From NCBI GenBank assembly GCA_002314675.1, contig DCGZ01000158.1:7670-20292 (forward strand): a DNA stretch of 12,623 nt, read 5' to 3'. The notes under the pieces are model-generated. The model had not been told where the DNA came from. It did not search any database and saw only the letters and a program-made list of their open reading frames with translations. Both the position numbers and the translations under genes were made by a program. This DNA is from Fibrobacter sp. UBA1765 (GTDB lineage: Bacteria; Fibrobacterota; Fibrobacteria; Fibrobacterales; Fibrobacteraceae). This document shows, one piece after another, positions 7,369 through 12,623 of this stretch. Position 1 is the stretch's first letter. Each line of letters begins with the position of its first letter.

Positions 7369-9681
7369 ATGCGTAACGCACTCGCTTTATTTTTGCTCGT
7401 TACTACACTCGCATTTGCCGATGTGGCTCCATTTATTGGCGTAGTCCTCGAAGCAGAAACAGACATTCCGGTTTCAAGAACAAACATTACATATGTATCG
7501 GGCAAGGAAATTGCCAAGACGGACGCCCAGGGCCGCTTTCAGCTGGAGCTTGATTCCAAGAACGCAAAGCTCGTGTTCTACAAGGATGGCTACGACACCC
7601 TGACAGTTACGGCAAGCGACTTCGCAGACCCGATGGACGTAATCATCTTGATGGTTCCAAACGTACGTAACCTTGGCCAAAGCACAATCATTGGTGACGA
7701 AGAACCAGTAAAGTTCGAGGCCAAGCGCGAAATTGAAATGGAATCTTTAGAAGATGCGGCAGGCATGCGCTTTGACTTGACAGAGCACCTGAGCCAGATG
7801 CCAGGCATCAGTGGTCAAAAGGACTTTTCCAGCGCTCTCTACTACGACGGCTCCAGGGCAAGCGACGTTGCTTACCACCTCGGCATGCTCCGCATTCCAA
7901 ACATGCGTCACCTTGACCTTGGATTCCCGGGAAACTTCTCTGTAGTAAACCCGCATACACTTAGAGGCCTGGAATTCCATGACCAGTACGGCGAAGGCCC
8001 GCTTGGACAAGGCCTTGCAACATCTGTACAATACCTTCCAGAAGAAGAAAAGAAGGATCTTTCTGGCAGAATTTCTGCGGCAACCACAATGTTTGAAGGC
8101 GACATTACAATGCCGTTCTTTATTTGGGACGCTCTGCGTGTAAATGTTCGCTGGCTTAACGAAGGCATGCTCGAAAACATGGGCGACAAGTTCTTCTCGG
8201 ACTTTAACAACGACGACACGGACTGCAGCGACTGCCATGTAAAGGATTCAGACCCATATACGATTTCTGCCTACGACGGTTACGTTCAACTTTTCGGTAG
8301 CGATTCTACTGGCGATTCCTGGGCATTCAGGGCTCTTTACAGCCGTGATGAATACGCCATTCGCCAAGACACTCTTTCTAGCGTAGAAGAAGTCGGAAAC
8401 GTCACAATTTTCAAGGGCGAGCAGGAATATATCTTGGCCGCCTTGGAATACAACGCGCCCCTCGGCATTAGCTGGCACGCCGGGTTCGTTCAAGAAAACC
8501 TCGCCGACACGCTCCGCGACACGACAAGCTTCCGTCGCAACATGAAGGGTAACGACGCAACGCTCATTGATGCCTACGACAAGAGCCACACAACACTTAG
8601 CTTTGGTCTCGACAAGAATTTTACAGGCAGCATCCTTGGAGCAAAGCTAAGCACCGGCGCGCTCCTCGACTACCACATCATTGAACGCAAGGGCGTCGAC
8701 AACTTTGGAGAATCTACCGATTTAAGTACCCCTGTAGTAACATGGGTTTCACGCTTGAACTGGAACGAAGACGCCTACTCCGCAGCTCTCGCAGGCGGCG
8801 CAGTATTTGACACAGACGGCAATGGCGGGCCGGTGGCTTCCCTCGATGGTGAACGCCGTATCGGTGAACCTTGGCGCGTATTTGGAAACGTAGCTTACCG
8901 CAGCGACTGGGATTACAGCGTTGAAGGCGGCGAAGCTCACGGCCTTGTAAAAAGCGGAACTTCAGCAAAGCTCGGCGCAGGCTACCGCACAAAGTACCTT
9001 GACGTTTCGGCACACGGCTTTGGCCGCTACTACAACGATCCTGAAATGCCGACCCCAAAGGCATACGCACAATATACGGAACTTTCTAAAGCAGACTATG
9101 CATGGGTAAGCGGCTTGAACGCTACCGCAGAATGGAAGACAAGCCACCACTTCTCTATGGGAACAAACATCGGAACAGTCTACGGCGAATACGAACTTGA
9201 AAACCGCGACGTAAGCATTCCTTGGGAAGCAAACGCAAGGCTTGACATGGTAAGCCACTTCCGCTACTACCCGCGCAAAGACTCCATGCTCTCGTTCATT
9301 CTTTCTCACCACGCAGCGTGGCACAGGCCACTCTACTATTACAACATCACTCTGCCAGACAACGCAAAAGATTACGGGACCCGCGAAATTCGTGACTATG
9401 AAGAATTCACAGACCTCTTCCGTACAGACCTTCGCGTGAACCTCGACTTTACCAAGAAGTACTACTTTGTCGACCGCATCAGGTTCTTTGTAGAAGTAGA
9501 CAACTTCCTTGCAAACCTCGATGTAAAGCCGCTCAAGTTCCTTGGCGCAGGCAACGAGCGCGAACGATCCCAAGTCACAAAGGAAGTATCTGGCGACGGT
9601 TCCAAGTTTGAACTTGTGCCACTCATGGCAAAGGGCATGGGGCTCTACGTACAGTTTGGCGTAGACATCATGTTCGACTAG
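7369..9681 (+). CDS. TonB-dependent-receptor-like outer-membrane beta-barrel protein
   Basis: This is a 770-residue exported protein. A signal peptide (MRNALALFLLVTTLAFA, cleavage before DVAP) is followed by a carboxypeptidase-regulatory-like beta-sandwich (about residues 22-95, with KTDAQGRFQLEL and FYKDGYDTLTV). Next comes a plug-like region (about 105-225, with HLSQMPGI, YYDGSRASDV and LRGLEFHDQYGEGPLGQG), then a long barrel of alternating strands rich in aromatic and acidic residues, ending YVQFGVDIMFD. This architecture is that of TonB-dependent receptors that import nutrients or polysaccharide fragments. No substrate can be assigned: no SusD partner or binding protein is adjacent. The only two cysteines are C286 and C289 in CSDCH, within an Asp-rich loop. 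A DTDGNGG loop further on could bind Ca2+. Length and barrel are short for a SusC-type protein but normal for other receptors. Confidence 0.85.
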   Translation: MRNALALFLLVTTLAFADVAPFIGVVLEAETDIPVSRTNITYVSGKEIAKTDAQGRFQLELDSKNAKLVFYKDGYDTLTVTASDFADPMDVIILMVPNVRNLGQSTIIGDEEPVKFEAKREIEMESLEDAAGMRFDLTEHLSQMPGISGQKDFSSALYYDGSRASDVAYHLGMLRIPNMRHLDLGFPGNFSVVNPHTLRGLEFHDQYGEGPLGQGLATSVQYLPEEEKKDLSGRISAATTMFEGDITMPFFIWDALRVNVRWLNEGMLENMGDKFFSDFNNDDTDCSDCHVKDSDPYTISAYDGYVQLFGSDSTGDSWAFRALYSRDEYAIRQDTLSSVEEVGNVTIFKGEQEYILAALEYNAPLGISWHAGFVQENLADTLRDTTSFRRNMKGNDATLIDAYDKSHTTLSFGLDKNFTGSILGAKLSTGALLDYHIIERKGVDNFGESTDLSTPVVTWVSRLNWNEDAYSAALAGGAVFDTDGNGGPVASLDGERRIGEPWRVFGNVAYRSDWDYSVEGGEAHGLVKSGTSAKLGAGYRTKYLDVSAHGFGRYYNDPEMPTPKAYAQYTELSKADYAWVSGLNATAEWKTSHHFSMGTNIGTVYGEYELENRDVSIPWEANARLDMVSHFRYYPRKDSMLSFILSHHAAWHRPLYYYNITLPDNAKDYGTREIRDYEEFTDLFRTDLRVNLDFTKKYYFVDRIRFFVEVDNFLANLDVKPLKFLGAGNERERSQVTKEVSGDGSKFELVPLMAKGMGLYVQFGVDIMFD

Positions 9682-9688
9682 GGAGTTT

Positions 9689-9708
9689 CCCTTTACTAAC
9701 GTAAAGGG
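9689..9708 (+). terminator. Hairpin after the receptor gene, possible weak terminator
   Basis: CCCTTTAC (9689-9696) and GTAAAGGG (9701-9708) form a perfect 8-bp stem with loop TAAC, eight bases after the receptor stop. GC-rich sequence follows, and the nearest T-run (TTTTT, 9734-9738) is about 25 bases on. It is therefore not a classical intrinsic terminator and could instead protect the mRNA 3' end. Confidence 0.5.
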
Positions 9709-9740
9709 CCGGGCCCTCGCGCTATAAACTTCGTTTTTCG

Positions 9741-9789
9741 TTCAAACGGGTTTAAAAAAGGGACAAATCACAAACCAAACCCGTTCGAA
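9741..9789. repeat. 13-bp near-perfect inverted repeat upstream of the dipeptidase gene
   Basis: TTCAAACGGGTTT (9741-9753) and AAACCCGTTCGAA (9777-9789) are reverse complements except for one base, separated by 23 bp. The repeat lies 32 bp before the dipeptidase ATG. It could be an operator or a structured 5' leader. A GGGAC (9760-9764) inside the spacer is also complementary to GTCCC (9807-9811) close to the start codon, which would allow an alternative fold. Confidence 0.6.
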
Positions 9790-9821
9790 TGGCATAAGCC
9801 ACTTCGGTCCCTAACTCGAAA

Positions 9822-10568
9822 ATGCGCATTTCAAGTTTCCTTTTTTGCCTTGTTTCTTTAGCAATTTTTTCGTCAAGCGCGCTAGCACTCGATGAGGATA
9901 TTTTTGTTCCGCCAAAGCCTTCCGAGCCAAAGCGTTTTTGCAAGCAAGCAGAAAAATTCTACAAGCTCATGGAACGTTCCAAGGATTACGTAGAAATTAC
10001 AGACTGGGAAGGCCTTCGCCTTGAACTGCGCTACGGAACATTCAATAACCTTAGCGGGCACGACCTGTACTGCGGTGGAACACGAGCGTTCCTGCACAAG
10101 GACGCTGCGAAAAAATTGAAGAAGGCCATAGAAGTTCTGCCGACAGTCTTTACCGCAGAAAAGCATCCAAATGTCCGCTTTGTAATTTACGATGCAATGC
10201 GTCCACTCTACGCACAGGAAGCCTTGCGCGCACCCGTACGTGGCACAAAGTTTTCGCACTTTGTTTCTAGCCCGTCAACAGGCAGTTTGCACAACTACGG
10301 CATGGCAATCGACATGGGAGTTGAAAGCGATAACGGCCTAGTCGACATGGGAACCGACTTCGACACATTTGAAAAAGCGGCAGGGCAAAAATTTGAAGCA
10401 GAGGCTTTAAAGAGCGGTCGCTTAACACAAGGGCAAATCGACAATCGCGAAATGTTCCGCAAGGTAATGAAACGCGCCGGTTTTGTGCCGTTACCAAGTG
10501 AATGGTGGCATTTTAACGCCTTACCGTCGGCTCAGGTTCGAGAAAATTACAAGAAGATTGAATTCTAA
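9822..10568 (+). CDS. Secreted D-alanyl-D-alanine dipeptidase, VanX/DdpX-like (peptidase M15D)
   Basis: This 248-residue protein has an N-terminal signal peptide (about residues 1-22, ending SSALA before LDED), so it should act in the periplasm. Family zinc ligands are H157 and D164 in SLHNYGMAID and H230 in EWWH, with E227 as the catalytic base. R127 in DAMRP matches the conserved VanX arginine (DAYRP in relatives), and DLYCGGTRAFLHKDAA matches the N-terminal signature. The enzyme would cleave D-Ala-D-Ala released from peptidoglycan, for cell-wall recycling or nutrition. There is no vanHA-like ligase or dehydrogenase beside it, so glycopeptide resistance is not indicated. Two mature cysteines (C40, C84) could form a disulfide. 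The ATG at 9822 has only a weak AAAA/GA-type ribosome site. It is likely its own transcription unit. Confidence 0.92.
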   Translation: MRISSFLFCLVSLAIFSSSALALDEDIFVPPKPSEPKRFCKQAEKFYKLMERSKDYVEITDWEGLRLELRYGTFNNLSGHDLYCGGTRAFLHKDAAKKLKKAIEVLPTVFTAEKHPNVRFVIYDAMRPLYAQEALRAPVRGTKFSHFVSSPSTGSLHNYGMAIDMGVESDNGLVDMGTDFDTFEKAAGQKFEAEALKSGRLTQGQIDNREMFRKVMKRAGFVPLPSEWWHFNALPSAQVRENYKKIEF

Positions 10569-10605
10569 AAAAAAGTCATTCCTTATCCAGGAACGACCTT
10601 TTCTG
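10567..10605. terminator. Bidirectional intrinsic terminator between dipeptidase and lipoprotein genes
   Basis: GTCATTCCT (10575-10583) pairs with AGGAACGAC (10589-10597) apart from one A-C mismatch, which becomes a G-U pair in the - strand transcript. A CTTTTCTGTTT tract follows on the + strand, and eight T (10567-10574) follow on the - strand. It terminates both converging genes, most strongly the - strand one. Confidence 0.85.
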
Positions 10606-10618
10606 TTTGCTTTAAAAA

Positions 10619-11608
10619 TTACTTTTCTTCTTTTTTAGGATCTTCCTTAGAAGCCTCTTCCTTTACCATATTGCGCAGGCACTTTGCAAATTCGCCGACA
10701 TTTTCATTACGGTATGCAGAAGCGATATCATGCTTTTCATCATCAGCATCGAAATAGACGGATTCATCAAAGTTTTCGGAATACTTGTCCTTGCAATAGC
10801 TCTTGGTCATTTCTGCGTATTCGTAATTAAAGGCACAAGTGTCGCCTTCAGAAATAACACGCACACTAGCCATGCTCGATGGGATTCCAGAGAAAGCAGT
10901 ATCTAGAACAAATTCAAACTTGCGCTGCCCAATGGCAAATTCGGCAGTCTTGTTATTGATTGACTTGAATTTTTCGGAATGTTCTTCGCTGAAATGATCG
11001 AAATTCTCATCGCTACTTTCAAACAGATGGTCTCCAGTAACATCTTCAAGCTTGTAATCATTATCAAGAATATTTAAAATATCGTGCACAAATTCAGAAT
11101 ACCCAAAGTTGTAATTCGGGTTTTGCTTAATATCGGTAATAATTGAAGAGCCCGAAATGGTAACATACGTTTCAACAGCCTTATTCTTGGATGTTTTGCA
11201 TTTTACAACCTTGTCGCCATCGTCACGCTTAACAGTGCAATCCGTAAACTTCCAGGTACCCTTCACCGACTTGGAATCGCCTGTAAAAACAAAGCCAGTT
11301 TCATCCAAGGACGGCTTATCTAAGGAACGGTTGAACCAATACAAGGTATCCTTGGAGATTTCATACTTAAAAGATGCTACACTAGAAAGAGGATCTGAAT
11401 TCCATTCAATCTTATGGTTGTCCAAAAGGCAGACGCCCTTGGCAGAAGTTAGGTAAGTAACAACCTGGTTATCTTTATCAATGGTCAGGTAATCCGTTTC
11501 TTGAAGGCTCTCAGAAGAGGTCAAGGAAACCGTGGAGGAACTATCGCCGCAAGCAACAAGCGCCATTGCGGCAAGGCCAAAAGTCATACCACCAAGAAGT
11601 TTTTTCAT
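10619..11608 (-). CDS. Lipoprotein of unknown function
   Basis: This is a 329-residue predicted lipoprotein. The signal sequence MKKLLGGMTFGLAAMALVAC carries the lipobox L17-V18-A19-C20, and the mature protein starts CGDSSST, a Ser-rich linker typical of Fibrobacter lipoproteins. The rest is rich in Asp, Ser, Lys and aromatic residues and looks mainly beta in its first half, with helices near the C-terminus. It ends in a highly charged KEEASKEDPKKEEK tail. Several further cysteines (for example in KGVCLLD, FTDCTVK, GDTCAF and KSYCKD) suggest disulfides. The start at ATG 11606-11608 is supported by the lipobox and by AAAGGA six bases upstream; an in-frame ATG at 11678-11680 would put a polar stretch before the signal and is rejected. 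I recognise no domain. Likely anchored in the outer membrane. Confidence 0.88.
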   Translation of the reverse strand: MKKLLGGMTFGLAAMALVACGDSSSTVSLTSSESLQETDYLTIDKDNQVVTYLTSAKGVCLLDNHKIEWNSDPLSSVASFKYEISKDTLYWFNRSLDKPSLDETGFVFTGDSKSVKGTWKFTDCTVKRDDGDKVVKCKTSKNKAVETYVTISGSSIITDIKQNPNYNFGYSEFVHDILNILDNDYKLEDVTGDHLFESSDENFDHFSEEHSEKFKSINNKTAEFAIGQRKFEFVLDTAFSGIPSSMASVRVISEGDTCAFNYEYAEMTKSYCKDKYSENFDESVYFDADDEKHDIASAYRNENVGEFAKCLRNMVKEEASKEDPKKEEK

Positions 11609-11680
11609 AAAGCATCCTTTTTTTCGCGGTCCATCACGACCGTTCATTTTTATAACATGTAATGTAGTAAAAAAATGCAA
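11609..11680 (-). promoter_or_regulatory. Leader and candidate promoter of the lipoprotein gene
   Basis: Read on the - strand, TTGCAT (11675-11680) and TTATAA (11650-11655), 19 bp apart, are a possible but loosely spaced promoter. Downstream, CGGTC and GACCG (11638-11642 and 11627-11631) form a 5-bp hairpin, followed by a run of A and the Shine-Dalgarno AAAGGA. The ribosome site is convincing; the promoter is tentative. Confidence 0.4.
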
Positions 11681-11698
11681 AAAGGCAAATCAAATTTT

Positions 11699-11725
11699 GT
11701 AAGCCGTTGTCTTTCAACGACTTAC
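11699..11725 (-). terminator. Stable hairpin downstream of the DUF4261-like gene
   Basis: On the - strand GTAAGTCGTTG and CAACGGCTTAC form an 11-bp stem (one G-U pair) with a 5-base AAAGA loop, 16 bases past the stop codon of the gene at 11741-12448. AAAATTTGATTT follows rather than a clean T-run. It may be a terminator with a poor tail, or a 3'-end stabiliser. It also sits just upstream of the lipoprotein promoter candidate. Confidence 0.55.
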
Positions 11726-11740
11726 AGGGATGTCCCGCCA

Positions 11741-12448
11741 TTAACCATTCACGATTGATTTGCGAGTGAGCCTCCAGGCCCCCTGCTTATTGAATTCTGG
11801 ATCGGTCTTTTTAAAAGGCATGCGACTTTCTTTCATCATTTCAAAGCGTTCGCCTTCTCCAATTTCAATGACAGCACCAGTATCCGCTGCGAATTTTTCA
11901 ATGAACAATGCATCTGCCGTACTAGAAAGCAAATCCTTGACGGCATCCTCCTTGTCAATAAGCTTAGAAACGCAAATGTCAGGCAAGCCAAAAGATTCCA
12001 TACCGAGCGTAAAGATATCGTTCTGTGTTTCAATGTAGTTAAGCCACGGGTCCATCGGATAATTTTCAGGCTCGCATTCCGCAAAGGATGCGGCGGTCCA
12101 GGCGGCGCCGGAATTCTGGAAGTACACGCCAAGAGCGCCATTCGCAAGCATGTTAGAAACGACCTTGTTCACTTCTTTCAAGGTTTCTGGAGTTGTTACT
12201 GTTCCCTTGATAAAGAACAGGGACTTGTGGCTTGCAATCGCTGCCGATTCTTCTGTAGAAAGTTCTCCATTTTCTGCAAAGACTTCAATGAGCCCAGACA
12301 CTGCCGGCTTAAGGAAGGCTTCAAAAGTCAAAGTGCAGCCAGGAATTACAAGCATGCCCGATGTTGAACGGATCTGCACTTTTTCTAGGAACTGCGGTGC
12401 GTCGCCTTCTGCGACAGGGAGAGGGAAAGCTATAATAAATGTTCTCAT
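11741..12448 (-). CDS. DUF4261-like protein of unknown function
   Basis: This 235-residue protein has no signal peptide or membrane segment and is probably cytosolic. The central block (GALGVYFQNSGAAWTA, PMDPWLNYI, DIFTLGMESFGLPDI) resembles the C-terminal DUF4261 domain, where a GxAWTA motif is followed by an FTLGM...FGLP segment. The first half has alternating strands (RTFIIAFPLP, SLFFIKGTVTT), which suggests an alpha/beta fold. The C-terminus is basic (RLTRKSIVNG). The role of DUF4261 proteins is not known to me; they often occur in loci with immunity-like or accessory genes, but nothing here confirms that. The ATG at 12446-12448 has only AAAAG upstream. The gene runs the same way as the lipoprotein gene, with a hairpin between them, so it is probably a separate unit. 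Confidence 0.7.
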   Translation of the reverse strand: MRTFIIAFPLPVAEGDAPQFLEKVQIRSTSGMLVIPGCTLTFEAFLKPAVSGLIEVFAENGELSTEESAAIASHKSLFFIKGTVTTPETLKEVNKVVSNMLANGALGVYFQNSGAAWTAASFAECEPENYPMDPWLNYIETQNDIFTLGMESFGLPDICVSKLIDKEDAVKDLLSSTADALFIEKFAADTGAVIEIGEGERFEMMKESRMPFKKTDPEFNKQGAWRLTRKSIVNG

Positions 12449-12623
12449 AATAGTCTTTTGGATTTAGTGGTTAGTGATTAGACGAGAGACCGCTTCGCTG
12501 GTAGACGAAAGACGAAAGAGGATTGTAGGTTTTCATGCTTAAGGTACAGGGGTTAGGGGTTAGTGAATGTTGATTTTCAGTGCTTTAGAGGTTAGAGACT
12601 AGGTTCTAGAAATTAGGGTAATT
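12449..12623. repeat. Gene-free spacer with degenerate 7-bp tandem repeats
   Basis: No gene is visible. TTAG recurs at exact 7-bp steps in three blocks: 12464, 12471, 12478; then 12553, 12560; then 12585, 12592, with CTAG at 12599 and 12606, and TTAG at 12613. The unit is roughly YTAGNNN. AGACGAAAGACGAAAG (12503-12518) is a second 7-bp unit (AGACGAA), and a related GACGAGAGAC lies at 12481-12490. Blocks are out of phase with each other. The window ends inside the last block. On the - strand this DNA would form the promoter or leader of the DUF4261-like gene. Confidence 0.75.

Noticed and set aside
8224..8238. Receptor as a true c-type cytochrome
   Set aside because: One CxxCH within a beta-barrel protein does not make a cytochrome domain. 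Kept only as a residue-level curiosity.
8962..9573. 203-codon open frame on the - strand inside the receptor gene
   Set aside because: Same shadow pattern, driven by codon usage of the real gene. No motif and no ribosome site.
9741..9789. Inverted repeat as a terminator
   Set aside because: The 23-base loop is long, no T-run follows on the + strand, and no - strand gene lies to the right that would need it.
9822..10568. Vancomycin-resistance gene
   Set aside because: The protein is VanX-like, but no VanH/VanA-like genes or VanRS regulators are nearby. A recycling or nutritional dipeptidase is more likely.
11609..11680. N-terminal extension of the lipoprotein from an upstream ATG
   Set aside because: It would place 24 polar residues before a clear lipoprotein signal. 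The Shine-Dalgarno AAAGGA fits the internal ATG at 11608.
12553..12618. Telomere-like TTAGGG repeats
   Set aside because: TTAGGG appears only twice and not in tandem. The pattern is a degenerate 7-bp repeat, not a 6-bp telomeric one.
1..12623. CRISPR array, insertion sequence or transposase gene
   Set aside because: No regularly spaced identical repeats with unique spacers, no terminal inverted repeats with a transposase, and no integrase-like protein seen.

Overview
The window looks like chromosomal DNA from a Gram-negative bacterium, most likely a Fibrobacter (Fibrobacterota). The signs are an outer-membrane TonB-type receptor, a lipoprotein whose lipobox runs into CGDSSS, an archaeal-like UbiA prenyltransferase, moderate GC with AAG-rich lysine usage, and heptamer-repeat spacer DNA at the right edge. 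The assignment is made from style alone and was not checked by a search.

Left part (1-6336, all + strand). The first 20 bases read as the 3' end of a tRNA, probably tRNA-Leu, followed by an intrinsic terminator. A closely spaced gene series follows: two unrecognised proteins (110-1630 and 1647-2813), a MoxR-like AAA+ ATPase (2879-4162), a protein joining a zinc-metallopeptidase-like domain to a VWA/MIDAS domain (4188-5462), and a UbiA-family prenyltransferase (5479-6336). Gaps are 16, 65, 25 and 16 bp, with no terminator inside. The ATPase and VWA/metallopeptidase genes form a recognised pairing. The two unknown proteins look like diverged relatives of each other, sharing a KIQxDPxS ... YAxLLLN tail, and are good candidates for dedicated partners of the pair. 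This four-gene set is the most interesting item in the window.

Middle part. A nitrilase-superfamily amidase (6365-7141, - strand) converges on the prenyltransferase across a short terminator. It is divergent from a 770-residue outer-membrane receptor (7369-9681) with a carboxypeptidase-regulatory-like N-terminus and a plug domain. The receptor's only two cysteines form a CxxCH motif. A spacer with a hairpin and a long inverted repeat leads to a secreted VanX-like M15 D-Ala-D-Ala dipeptidase (9822-10568).

Right part (- strand). A bidirectional terminator separates the dipeptidase from a lipoprotein of unknown function (10619-11608). Behind it are an 11-bp-stem hairpin and a DUF4261-like protein (11741-12448). 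The last 175 bases carry no gene but hold blocks of degenerate 7-bp tandem repeats (TTAGNNN and AGACGAA).
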